Positions 1-8,043 of a stretch of DNA of 64,000 nucleotides are shown here, in pieces. This DNA is from JBNAVJ01 sp049700455 (GTDB lineage: Bacteria; Bacteroidota; Ignavibacteria; Tepidaquicellales; Tepidaquicellaceae): NCBI GenBank assembly GCA_049700455.1, contig JBNAVJ010000003.1, positions 1-64,000 of the forward strand. The letters run 5' to 3'. Both the position numbers and the translations under genes were made by a program. How positions within the stretch are numbered: position 1 is the first letter of the stretch; each line of letters starts with the position of its first letter. Under the pieces are notes generated by a model. The model was not told the origin of the DNA and made no database searches. It saw only the letters and a list, made by a program, of their open reading frames with translations.

Positions 1-32
1 GAATGTTTTCAAAAAGTTCTTTTTCAATAAGC

Positions 33-261
33 GTCGCACGCCGCGTGCGTGCGTGGATTGAAACAAAACAAAATCAAAGGAGATTAAAAATGAAACAAGT
101 CGCACGCCGCGTGCGTGCGTGGATTGAAACCAAAAATAAATTTGCGCATCCATTTTTTTTCCCGTCGCACGCCGCGTGCGTGCGTGGATTGAGGTTCTCT
201 CCTCCAGCAAGGATGCTGGAGGTACTTTGGTTGCATGCCGCGTGCGTGCGTGGATTGAAAC
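33..261 (+). CRISPR. CRISPR array, type I-C-like repeats, trailer end (4 repeats)
   Basis: Four 32-bp repeats lie at 33-64, 99-130, 164-195 and 230-261, separated by spacers of 34, 33 and 34 bp. The repeat starts GTCGCACG and ends GTGGATTGAAAC. It contains a 7-bp inverted repeat (CGCACGC / GCGTGCG) around a 5-nt loop, which fits a crRNA stem. Repeat length, the ATTGAAAC 3' end and spacer size match type I-C arrays. Repeats 1 and 2 are identical. Repeat 3 has its last three bases changed (AAC to GGT). Repeat 4 has two C-to-T changes. Degeneracy at the right end marks the trailer side, so leader and cas genes should lie to the left, outside the window. Positions 1-32 are probably most of another spacer. 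No cas gene is visible here. Confidence 0.95.
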
Positions 262-278
262 GGTACCATAAAAAGGAC

Positions 279-307
279 TTGACAAATTTTTAAAAATTTG
301 GTAAATT
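279..307 (+). promoter_or_regulatory. Predicted sigma-70-type promoter for the secreted protein gene at 332
   Basis: A perfect -35 box TTGACA (279-284), a 17-bp spacer and a -10-like TAAATT (302-307) lie directly after the last CRISPR repeat. The expected transcript start is near 314. A GAGGAG ribosome binding site follows at about 321-326, before the ATG at 332. The same TTGACA-N17-TAAATT arrangement occurs before the gene at 39942. Confidence 0.6.
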
Positions 308-331
308 ATTTTAGTTAAAAGAGGAGTATTT

Positions 332-1861
332 ATGAAGCTAATTAAAATTTACCAACTATTAATAGTTTTTCTATTCCTCTGCTCGTATTCTTATGCACAG
401 ATGGGGTTATGGTATCCCTCAGTACGATTGACACAGGGATTTGTTGATCGAAATCCTACATTTTCATATGAATGTAATTTAAGCCCAGGTCTTTTTTCAT
501 ACCAATATGAGATGCTTGCATTTGAAAGGTACATTGCATCTTACTCTCAAATTTGTGTTCTAAAGATAGGTCCTGTGGGACCTCTTGATTCGGTTTTATA
601 CCTGACAAGCAATGTTTCGTTGAAAAGGAATCCTGCAATATCATATATAGGTTATGTTTCAGGTTATTTTGCGCCTATATCTTCAATAGTTGTTGTGTGG
701 GAGAGCAACCAGCGTGGTCAATGGGATATTTTTGGCAGGGCATATAGAAATTTTATGTGGGGTCCAATATTTGCTGTTGATACAAGTAACGGCAACAAGT
801 CCCATCCATCAGTATCGATTTTGAATGATTCGGTTTGTTATGTAGCTTATGAAAAGATGGGTGATATCAGGTTTCGCACTTATAATTTTGCGAGTTTTGC
901 TGTACAATATGATACAAATCTGACTGCAAATGAAAACGCTTATTGTGATGAGCCTTATGTTGCAAGATATGGTGTCTCTTCTAATCCTCGGGTTGTGTAT
1001 CATTTACAAAAGCCAGATACCAAGCGTGCCATTTATTATAGGAAAGTGCAGGTACTTCCCAATTGGACTGCACCGGATACCATAGCCTGGTTAGGTGATA
1101 ATAAATTTAATTCGTTCACTAATGATGCGACAGAGTATGGATGGGGTGTTGCATTCTCATCAAATCGTCAGGGATACTGGAATACTTATGCGACTACTTT
1201 TACCTCATCAAAGAGTCAGGAACCTTTGTTTACATCCAATCCCGGTTTTGATTACACACAGTTTAAAAATGCTTTGGTTTCAATGCCAGTTATTACTGAC
1301 TATGTTTTTATTGCTGCCGGGGGTTATTTTAAGCGGAAGAATGACACATTGAAACTTATGCTTACGGGTTGGTATTTTATACCGACTGATAGCAATGTTG
1401 TTTGTGATACTTCAAAACATCCTATATTAACTATGAATCGGCACATATATTATACCCCAGCTCAGGTAGTTTTCTGGGCAGTGTATAACAGGGATAGTGG
1501 GAATGTTTCGAATCTCTGGGGAAGGCGAATGGTGTTATATATAAATAATATTAAAAAAATTAGCGGGGAAATTTCTGAGAATTATGTATTGGAGCAGAAT
1601 TATCCAAACCCGTTTAATGCGGTAACAACTATAAGATTCAGTATAGGTAGGTTTGATGGTAATATTTCCGGTAATGATTTTGTAATACTGAAGATATATG
1701 ATGTTCAGGGTAGGGAGATAAAAACGTTAATAAACGAAAATTTAACTCGTGGTATATATGAAGTAAAATTTGATGGGAGTGATTTACCATCAGGGGTATA
1801 TTATTATAAACTAACAACTGGTAATTATTCAGAGACGAAAAGAATGGTGTTATTGAAATAA
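332..1861 (+). CDS. Secreted protein with T9SS type A sorting domain
   Basis: The 509-residue protein starts at an ATG behind a GAGGAG ribosome binding site. It has a Sec signal peptide (about residues 1-22, ending SYAQ). The last 90 or so residues form a type A T9SS C-terminal domain: YVLEQNYPNPFNAVTTIRF, then YDVQGREI, then LPSGVYYYKL and a basic-hydrophobic tail. The middle has beta-strand-rich segments with a VVWESNQRGQWDIFG-type motif, reminiscent of propeller-like repeats, but no enzymatic motif was recognised. Expected route: Sec export, then T9SS transport across the outer membrane with removal of the C-terminal domain. It is transcribed alone from a promoter next to the CRISPR trailer. 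The function beyond being T9SS cargo is unknown. Confidence 0.85.
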   Translation: MKLIKIYQLLIVFLFLCSYSYAQMGLWYPSVRLTQGFVDRNPTFSYECNLSPGLFSYQYEMLAFERYIASYSQICVLKIGPVGPLDSVLYLTSNVSLKRNPAISYIGYVSGYFAPISSIVVVWESNQRGQWDIFGRAYRNFMWGPIFAVDTSNGNKSHPSVSILNDSVCYVAYEKMGDIRFRTYNFASFAVQYDTNLTANENAYCDEPYVARYGVSSNPRVVYHLQKPDTKRAIYYRKVQVLPNWTAPDTIAWLGDNKFNSFTNDATEYGWGVAFSSNRQGYWNTYATTFTSSKSQEPLFTSNPGFDYTQFKNALVSMPVITDYVFIAAGGYFKRKNDTLKLMLTGWYFIPTDSNVVCDTSKHPILTMNRHIYYTPAQVVFWAVYNRDSGNVSNLWGRRMVLYINNIKKISGEISENYVLEQNYPNPFNAVTTIRFSIGRFDGNISGNDFVILKIYDVQGREIKTLINENLTRGIYEVKFDGSDLPSGVYYYKLTTGNYSETKRMVLLK

Positions 1862-1890
1862 AAAAAACAGCTAATTTTGTTAGAGAGCTA

Positions 1891-2862
1891 TTATGTTTTG
1901 ATGTTTTTTTTAACCCAATTATCATTGAAAATTGTTGAGATATATTTATAGCCAGAGTCATAGGCAAATGTAATAATGTTTACAGTATCATCAATCGTAT
2001 GGGCAAGTTTGAGCGCCCCCCAGATATTAGCGCCTGTAGAGCCTCCAGCAATGATTCCTTCTTCGAGTGCCAGACGTTTAGCCCAGTGAATAGCGTCGAT
2101 ATCTCTTACCTGATACATATCATCAAGGAGGTGAAGTTGAGCAGTTTTTATCAGAAACTCGTCGCCAATACCTTCAATTTTATATGGATATGGTTTTATA
2201 AGTTTTTTTTCTTTGAACCAGTTGTAAAAGATTGAACCGTAAGGGTCTATTCCAATAATTTTTATTTTCGGATTTTTTTCTTTTAGATATTTTCCAGCCC
2301 CGGTAATTGTACCTCCTGTTCCAATCCCACCAATAAGGAAATCGATTTTTCCCTCCATTTGATTCCATATCTCAGGACCTGTTGTTTTATAGTGGGCTTC
2401 GTTATTGTCGAGGTTATTATGCTGGTCAAGATAGAAAAGGGATTTATCTTCTTTAGCAAGATTTTCAGCATATTTGTTGTACGAGTGAGGGTGTTCTGGT
2501 GGGAGAGATGCATCAACGAAAATTATTTCGGCACCAAGAATCTCAAGCATTCGCAGTTTTTCTTTACTTATGGTATCTCTTATGACAAGTTTTAATTTGT
2601 AACCTTTCTGATTGCAGATTATTGCCAGTCCAGTTGCGGTGTTACCGGAAGAATTTTCAAGAATGGTATCTCCTGGTTTTATTCTGCCTTCGCGTTCAGC
2701 TTTTTCAATCATATAGAGGGCTATTCTATCCTTTACACTCCCGCCGGGATTCATATACTCAAGTTTTACATAGATGTTGGCTTTTAAGTTTTTACTAAGT
2801 GAATTTAGTTTTACAATGGGAGTATTACCAACCACCTCCATTATGTTATTAAATATGTTCAT
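1891..2862 (-). CDS. Cystathionine beta-synthase-like PLP enzyme (cysteine synthase family), catalytic core only
   Basis: This is a fold-type II PLP enzyme. It shows the GNTPIVKL start motif, the lysine of NPGGSVKDR that should bind PLP, the ENSSGNTATGLA substrate loop and the GGIGTGGTITG phosphate loop. The IEGIGDEFL and IAGGSTGAN segments resemble cystathionine beta-synthase more than O-acetylserine sulfhydrylase, where GIS is usual in place of GGS. There is no C-terminal regulatory CBS-domain pair. The likely reaction is beta-replacement on serine or O-acetylserine to form cystathionine or cysteine. The ATG at 2862 (323 residues) fits the family N-terminus. Longer starts exist at ATG 2883 and TTG 2904, and none has a clear ribosome binding site. 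It lies downstream of the polysaccharide genes on the same strand. Confidence 0.8.
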   Translation of the reverse strand: MNIFNNIMEVVGNTPIVKLNSLSKNLKANIYVKLEYMNPGGSVKDRIALYMIEKAEREGRIKPGDTILENSSGNTATGLAIICNQKGYKLKLVIRDTISKEKLRMLEILGAEIIFVDASLPPEHPHSYNKYAENLAKEDKSLFYLDQHNNLDNNEAHYKTTGPEIWNQMEGKIDFLIGGIGTGGTITGAGKYLKEKNPKIKIIGIDPYGSIFYNWFKEKKLIKPYPYKIEGIGDEFLIKTAQLHLLDDMYQVRDIDAIHWAKRLALEEGIIAGGSTGANIWGALKLAHTIDDTVNIITFAYDSGYKYISTIFNDNWVKKNIKT

Positions 2863-3028
2863 CAGGTTATTTTTAACTATCATTTTACAAAGATTATTTT
2901 TCAATTAAAATGCAAAGTGAATAATAGAAAGATAAAATAAATCTACAGCCTTTACTATACTATCTATTGACTGAGGGGAATGTGTTATAATTAATAAATA
3001 ATTTTTTAAGACGGGGGGCTATGGTTAT

Positions 3029-4306
3029 TTATCCATAATACTGAGTAAAAAGTTTATCATAAAGACTCAGGAGATTTTTCATTGTTACATTTATATCATA
3101 ATATTTTTTTGTTATATCTCTGCATTCTTTAAATTCATCTAAATGTGTAAGCATATAAGAGGCGTTCTGATATAAATCTTCTTCGGTTAGGAATGTTCTG
3201 CCAACCTTTTTAATTTCATTTTCAGGCGCGGGGAAGTTTAGTATGTTATAAGTAAGTACAGGAACTCCGCAAGCTAATGCTTGTAGTGTGGCTGTACCAA
3301 TTCCCCCGAAAGTTCGATAAAGGTAATCTTCAATTGCCATCACATATATATCTGAGGCTTGATAATAGTCAAGTAATTTTGGTTCAGGTACTCGTTCTAC
3401 AATAATAGCACCCGAAGAATTTGCTACTTCATAAAGTTCATTTGTTTTGTATCCGCCCACGAGTAGTAACTCAACGTTAAAATTTAATTGCTTGAGCCAT
3501 TGATATACGCGGATTAATATGTCGAGCCCATTGGCTTTATCAAATCTTCCAACATAAAGGATAATATTTTTATCTATTGGCAGACCGAGTTTTTTTCTTA
3601 CTTCCATCTTGTTGCCAGGTCTGAAATAATTAAAATCGATTCCATCCATAAAATATGATACCTTGCTGAAGCCTAAAATATTTCTTATATATTCATATTC
3701 AAATTTTGAGCCGGATAGATAGTAATCTATATAATTGAATCTGCGTTTTTGTTTTCTGAAAAGCAAAAGTGATATTGGATTTTGTAACCGAAATTTGTAA
3801 TCAAAATTATACATCCAACTACCTCGATGTTGATAAACGATTGGGACCTGCAATGGTTTGAGGTTTAACAGGAGATTAGTGATAAAATCAGAATGTCCAT
3901 CGTGAATGTGAAGTAACACCTGCCGGTTAATCTCAAGTTCTTTTCTGAGGCTCCTATGAAACATTGGGGACCAGAGGCCTTCAATTAATTTAGGTATTCG
4001 ATAGTGAATGGAAGGGAAAACCTTATGAATTACTCCTTCGAAGTTTTTCTCAAACGGTTTCTTAATAAAATTCCAATAAGGTCTCCAGCACTCTATTTCA
4101 TATCGGTCTGTTCGCTTAAGAGTTTCGACTGCAATTTTGTGATGGAAATCTTCGAAAAATCCTACCCAATAAGGATGTTTATCAATAAGTATATATTCCG
4201 CATTATCATGTTTTATAATGTATTCTTCTGGTGTGTTGTAATTCAAACATACGGCGTTTGGTTGAATTGAAAGAATGTGTATTATTTTGGGTTTAAGATG
4301 TTCCAT
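3029..4306 (-). CDS. Glycosyltransferase, family 4-like (GT-B)
   Basis: The 425-residue protein has a GT-B architecture. The C-terminal half carries the family 1/4 nucleotide-sugar signature: ILYVGRFDKANGLDILI near residue 250, VERVPEPKLLDYYQASDIYV near residue 310, and a late segment GTATLQALACGVPVLTYN. It probably transfers a sugar from an NDP-sugar to a lipid-linked or surface glycan in the cytoplasm. It starts 11 bp downstream of the WbpG-like amidotransferase gene and is probably co-transcribed with it, HisF2 and HisH2, so it may act on the acetamidino sugar. Donor and acceptor cannot be read from the sequence. Confidence 0.85.
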   Translation of the reverse strand: MEHLKPKIIHILSIQPNAVCLNYNTPEEYIIKHDNAEYILIDKHPYWVGFFEDFHHKIAVETLKRTDRYEIECWRPYWNFIKKPFEKNFEGVIHKVFPSIHYRIPKLIEGLWSPMFHRSLRKELEINRQVLLHIHDGHSDFITNLLLNLKPLQVPIVYQHRGSWMYNFDYKFRLQNPISLLLFRKQKRRFNYIDYYLSGSKFEYEYIRNILGFSKVSYFMDGIDFNYFRPGNKMEVRKKLGLPIDKNIILYVGRFDKANGLDILIRVYQWLKQLNFNVELLLVGGYKTNELYEVANSSGAIIVERVPEPKLLDYYQASDIYVMAIEDYLYRTFGGIGTATLQALACGVPVLTYNILNFPAPENEIKKVGRTFLTEEDLYQNASYMLTHLDEFKECRDITKKYYDINVTMKNLLSLYDKLFTQYYG

Positions 4307-4317
4307 AGGCTACACAA

Positions 4318-5457
4318 TTAATCTAATTTTCTTGTATACTTATCGTAGAAACTTTTTGGTACTCTATCAAGTTTATACATTACCCAGAAAAAGGGTCTAA
4401 GAACCTCGAAGGTACGTTTATAGGTTTTATAATCTTTAAAAGTTTTGACTGGCATAGTCATTAATTGTTCAAACTCATCATCAGTAAAACCAAGTCGTTT
4501 TTTGACAAGTTCAACTATTTCCTCTTCAAGGAAAGGGGGTTGCTTAAGCATTTCAAGTGCATCATCTCTTTTAAGTTGGCCACTTCGAACGAGGGCAGAA
4601 TATCCATTTGTTCTTGAATCAATTCCAAATCTCTTTGGTAAAAAATAACTGTGATAGAATGCCGTAAATCTATTCTCAAGATGATGCCCTCCATACCATT
4701 TCCAGCCAAGATTTCGGGTAAGGAATTCCATTGCTTCTGTCTTGATATATTTAACATAATACAGAGGACGAATCATCTTAATGTTATTAATGAGCATCCA
4801 TTTTAAAAACCTTCCGAGTTTCATATTCGGGTATGTCTGCATCTTCAATGAACCAAACTTTTTATGAACTGACTCAATGTATTTACCATCCATATACAAC
4901 GTGCCAAGCGGTGAAATACCCTCTGTTCTGAAATTATGTCCTTCGAGTATATAATGTACGCGGTATTTTTCTGCTGCAATGCGAAGTGTTGCTGCAAGTC
5001 CAATGTCGGTAGGTGCGTCAATATCTTTTACTCCAGCTTTCATAAATGCTCTATATATGTCGTCGTATTCTTTATTGTCAACTACTATGGTAAAAAGGTC
5101 AACATTGAGATTTCGTAAAACATTCTTGAGGTTTTCTGTTGCAGTAGTTGAGTTCCAGGTATTGTCGAAATGTGCAGCAAGTGGTCGCAGTCCCATTTCC
5201 TTCATTTTATATAGCATAAAGGAAGAATCACACCCACCGCTGACCCCAACTACACAATCATATTTTTTCCCTTTCCCATCTCGTTTTATGTTCTCTATTA
5301 TTTGTTGTAAGATTTTTTCTCCTCGTTCATCGTTAGGGTATGTTTCGTCCATTTTTTCAATCTGTCTACAATAGTTGCAGATGCCATCAGAGTCAAAAGA
5401 GATTCCTGGTATTGTTTCGTCATACACACATCGGCTACATATTTTTAGAGTGCTCAT
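4318..5457 (-). CDS. N-acetyl sugar amidotransferase (WbpG/PseA-like)
   Basis: The 379-residue protein begins with a zinc-ribbon-like pair of CxxC motifs (C7/C10 and C27/C30). A PP-loop ATP-pyrophosphatase motif SGGCDSS follows at residues 73-79. This arrangement is typical of the WbpG family, which converts an N-acetyl group on a sugar to an acetamidino group using ammonia supplied by a HisH2/HisF2 pair. Genes for exactly those two partners lie immediately upstream on the same strand, which strongly supports the call. Known products of such sets include amidino-modified uronic acids of O-antigens and derivatives of pseudaminic or legionaminic acid. The sugar made here cannot be determined from the window. 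Confidence 0.9.
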   Translation of the reverse strand: MSTLKICSRCVYDETIPGISFDSDGICNYCRQIEKMDETYPNDERGEKILQQIIENIKRDGKGKKYDCVVGVSGGCDSSFMLYKMKEMGLRPLAAHFDNTWNSTTATENLKNVLRNLNVDLFTIVVDNKEYDDIYRAFMKAGVKDIDAPTDIGLAATLRIAAEKYRVHYILEGHNFRTEGISPLGTLYMDGKYIESVHKKFGSLKMQTYPNMKLGRFLKWMLINNIKMIRPLYYVKYIKTEAMEFLTRNLGWKWYGGHHLENRFTAFYHSYFLPKRFGIDSRTNGYSALVRSGQLKRDDALEMLKQPPFLEEEIVELVKKRLGFTDDEFEQLMTMPVKTFKDYKTYKRTFEVLRPFFWVMYKLDRVPKSFYDKYTRKLD

Positions 5458-5618
5458 AATGTTGTTTGAAAGTAATAGGGCTGTTTTAGAAATAAACGTC
5501 TTTTATTGTTATAAAAATACGATAAATTATTAAAATTAAATATGAAATGTAATTGCAAATATTAATTCTATTTTGAGGGATATAACAATGGTTTTATAAT
5601 GCAAGTTCATCTGTAGTA

Positions 5619-6389
5619 TCACTTTCTAACAAAGAGTCTATCAAGTTCAGCAGCAGAAGGGTAATTTATCAATACTCCCAGGTCTTTTCCCTGATAGACA
5701 AACATACTTCCGGCAGCCACAGCAGATGCTCCCGCCAGAAGAACGGCATCGTGAAAATCGGTGAGATTGGCTGCTCCCCCACAACATATTAATGGAATCG
5801 AGATTCTTTCTGTTACAGCTTTGATTAGGGTTAGGTCATATCCGCTCCAGGTGCCATCACGATCTACTGAGGTTAATAATATTTCTCCTGCACCGAGATT
5901 TTCAGTTTGTAATACATATTCAAGCAAATCAATTTTTTTAATTTTATTTTTACCACGGTAATATATTTCATATTTGCCAAAGAGGTTTTTCTTAACATCT
6001 ATGGAAATAATAATGCTCTGTGAGCCAAAAGCTTCAGAGGCTTGTTTTATGAAATATGGGTTTTCAATTGCATAAGTATTTATGGCAATTTTTTCTACAC
6101 CTATTTTATAAATCTTTTCCATTGTCTGCAGGTCTTGTATTCCACCTCCGTAGCAGATAGGCATAAAACATTCACCTGTGATTTTTTCTATGAAATTAAA
6201 GTCAGGCTGTTTATTCAAGGTTGTGGCATTAATATCAAGAAATATTAGTTCATCGACTTCCATCTGATTGAAGATACGTACTGTATTAATAGGGTCTCCA
6301 ATGTAGTTTGGGTTCTTGAATTTAACAGTTTTCACCAGTGATTGGTTATAAAGTAAAAGGCAGGGGATAACTCGTATGTGTTGTGTCAT
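5619..6389 (-). CDS. hisF: HisF2-like acetamidino-modification subunit (AglZ/HisF2 family)
   Basis: The 256-residue (beta/alpha)8-barrel protein resembles HisF, with phosphate-site motifs CYGGGIQ near residue 80 and CCGGAAN late in the chain. The first catalytic aspartate of true HisF (Asp11, in CLDVKDG) is replaced: the segment reads RVIPCLLLYNQ, with Leu12 at that position. The second aspartate is present as Asp131 (SIDVKK). This pattern is known from HisF2 proteins that work with WbpG-type amidotransferases rather than in histidine synthesis. The gene overlaps hisH by 4 bp and precedes the WbpG-like gene by 161 bp, so the product probably channels HisH-derived ammonia to that enzyme. No other histidine genes are present in the window. 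Confidence 0.88.
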   Translation of the reverse strand: MTQHIRVIPCLLLYNQSLVKTVKFKNPNYIGDPINTVRIFNQMEVDELIFLDINATTLNKQPDFNFIEKITGECFMPICYGGGIQDLQTMEKIYKIGVEKIAINTYAIENPYFIKQASEAFGSQSIIISIDVKKNLFGKYEIYYRGKNKIKKIDLLEYVLQTENLGAGEILLTSVDRDGTWSGYDLTLIKAVTERISIPLICCGGAANLTDFHDAVLLAGASAVAAGSMFVYQGKDLGVLINYPSAAELDRLFVRK

Positions 6390-7000
6390 ATTTCAACAAA
6401 ATTTCTCATAAGTTGTAGCCCGAACCTGTGGCTTTTTTCAGGATGAAATTGGACTCCATAAATGTTATTTTTCTGGATAGCAGAAGTGAATTCAATTCCA
6501 TATTGGGTGGTCAGTATTATATCATTTTCGTCTTTGCATCTAAGGTAATATGAGTGAAGAAAATAGAATCGTGATTGCGAATTTAGATTTTTGCTCAGAG
6601 GTGAATCGCTTCTTTTTTGGATATAGTTCCAGCCCATATGTGGAATTTTAAGACTGCTGTTATGATTATCAAACTTAAATTTGACAGTTTCTGCATCAAT
6701 CCAGCCTAATCCCTGTAATGTTCCCTCCTCGCTTCCTAATGTGAAAATTTGCATACCAAGACAGATTCCAAGAATTGGTGTTTTTGTTACCAGTACTTTA
6801 TGATTTAGTAAGTTAATGAGGTTAAGCCTTTGAAGATTAAGGATTCCTCTATCGAAAGTTCCGACACCTGGTAAGATTAATTTATCAGCATTTTCGATGA
6901 CATCTGGATTTGAAGAAACGGTAACCTCTCTGGTAAATTTCTTTACCATATTGACAATTGAACCTACATTACCCATCTGGTAATCTATAACAACTATCAT
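6386..7000 (-). CDS. hisH: HisH-like class I glutamine amidotransferase (HisH2)
   Basis: The 204-residue protein is a triad glutamine amidotransferase. The nucleophile is Cys80 in GICLGMQ, and the His/Glu pair is H186/E188 in GVQFHPEKSHRFG. Length and motifs match HisH. It releases ammonia from glutamine for its synthase partner. The ATGA overlap with the HisF2-like gene implies translational coupling and a 1:1 complex. Because the partner lacks the first catalytic Asp of HisF and the next gene is WbpG-like, the pair is assigned to amidino-sugar formation. It is probably the first gene of the minus-strand operon running to the glycosyltransferase. Confidence 0.9.
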   Translation of the reverse strand: MIVVIDYQMGNVGSIVNMVKKFTREVTVSSNPDVIENADKLILPGVGTFDRGILNLQRLNLINLLNHKVLVTKTPILGICLGMQIFTLGSEEGTLQGLGWIDAETVKFKFDNHNSSLKIPHMGWNYIQKRSDSPLSKNLNSQSRFYFLHSYYLRCKDENDIILTTQYGIEFTSAIQKNNIYGVQFHPEKSHRFGLQLMRNFVEI

Positions 7001-7316
7001 AATTTAAGTGAAACTTCTTACTATAGAAATAAGCAATAGCAATATCGCATAACAAACTAAAAGAATCAATATTAAATTCGAGGCTTGCCATTTTTTCTAT
7101 GTTCGAAGAATATATTTTGAAATCAAGCTTTGATTGATGTTTTCTTCAGGAAGTAAAGTTGACCCAGAGGGAAAAATAGAAGTAGTGTAAGGTCTTCGAT
7201 CCGGAGAAAAAAATGTGTTGCATTTTAAGTTAATTATTTTTAACTTATCCCAGGTTTTTGTAAATATGTTCTTTTAAATCCTGTTTTTTTCTTAATCCTA
7301 AAGGGAGTTAGTTAAA
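7001..7316. other. Intergenic region between divergent hisH and the NlpC/P60 lipoprotein gene
   Basis: This 316-bp AT-rich region separates divergent genes and must contain promoters for both. No confident -35/-10 pair was found. An AAAGGGAG ribosome binding site for the gene at 7317 lies at about 7300-7307. No RNA gene or repeat was seen. Confidence 0.5.
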
Positions 7317-7967
7317 ATGCAGTTAAAAATGTCTGCTTTGTTATTGTTAATACTGCCACTGACGGTAGCATTAGCAATAACAGGTTGTACTGGTAGTCAG
7401 GAACTAACTCAGAGGGATTCTAAATTTAAGTTACAGAAAAAAGATGTTGGCGCCTACAAAACCCAAACGGAAATTGTAGCCACTAACACCTTTGAACAAA
7501 AAACCAATCTTAGTAAAGTAAGTTTAGAGTCCATTTCAAGTTCAATTACCAGTATTGTTGCTTCAGATTTAGTTTCAAGTCCGCAAAGAGATGCTTTGAT
7601 GTACAAAATCATCGAGCTTCTCAACACACCTTATGTATGGGGTGGAACATCAAGGAATGGTCTTGATTGTTCAGGCTTCGTGCAAACTGTTATGTATCAG
7701 GCACTGGGAATTATTTTACCTCGTACGTCTTATGAACAGGCAAACGTTGGTGAAGATGTTGACCCGGCAAACTTAAAATTTGGGGATTTACTTTTTTTTG
7801 ATACGATGAATAGAGGCAGGGTTAGCCACGTAGGAATTTATCTTGGTGACGGATACTTTGCACACTCTGGTTCACGTACAGGTGTAGCGATTGCATCATT
7901 GAACAGTGATTTTTATTCGAGGGTTTTTATTAAAGCAAAGCGGATTCTCTCTACTCCAGTTGAGTAA
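7317..7967 (+). CDS. NlpC/P60-family lipoprotein (cell-wall endopeptidase)
   Basis: The 216-residue protein has a lipoprotein signal with lipobox Cys24 (AITGC). A low-complexity linker leads to a C-terminal NlpC/P60 domain from about residue 95. The catalytic residues are visible: Cys118 in LDCSGF, His171 in SHVGIY and His183 in FAHSGS. The YVWGGTSRNGLDCSG motif is typical of gamma-D-glutamyl-diaminopimelate endopeptidases. It should cut peptidoglycan stem peptides in the periplasm while anchored in a membrane. The ATG follows a good AAAGGGAG site. A strong terminator directly follows, so the gene is probably monocistronic. Confidence 0.92.
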   Translation: MQLKMSALLLLILPLTVALAITGCTGSQELTQRDSKFKLQKKDVGAYKTQTEIVATNTFEQKTNLSKVSLESISSSITSIVASDLVSSPQRDALMYKIIELLNTPYVWGGTSRNGLDCSGFVQTVMYQALGIILPRTSYEQANVGEDVDPANLKFGDLLFFDTMNRGRVSHVGIYLGDGYFAHSGSRTGVAIASLNSDFYSRVFIKAKRILSTPVE

Positions 7968-7986
7968 AGAATTTTTTTTAAAATTA

Positions 7987-8023
7987 AAAAAGTCCCAAAA
8001 AGTTATTTTGGGACTTTTTTTTT
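7987..8023 (+). terminator. Rho-independent terminator after the NlpC/P60 gene
   Basis: The hairpin AAAAGTCCCAAAA / TTTTGGGACTTTT has a short loop and is followed by a run of nine or more T (8015-8023). It has A and T runs on both sides, but with a plus-strand gene on each side it serves the upstream one. Confidence 0.9.
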
Positions 8024-8043
8024 AGTTTAAAATTGAAAAAGCG

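Noticed and set aside
3..293. Open reading frames on both strands through the CRISPR array
   Set aside because: They arise because the 32-bp repeats lack stop codons; the protein sequence just repeats the CRISPR unit.
5619..7000. Histidine biosynthesis assignment for the HisF/HisH pair
   Set aside because: The first catalytic Asp of HisF is missing, no other his genes are present, and a WbpG-type gene is adjacent.
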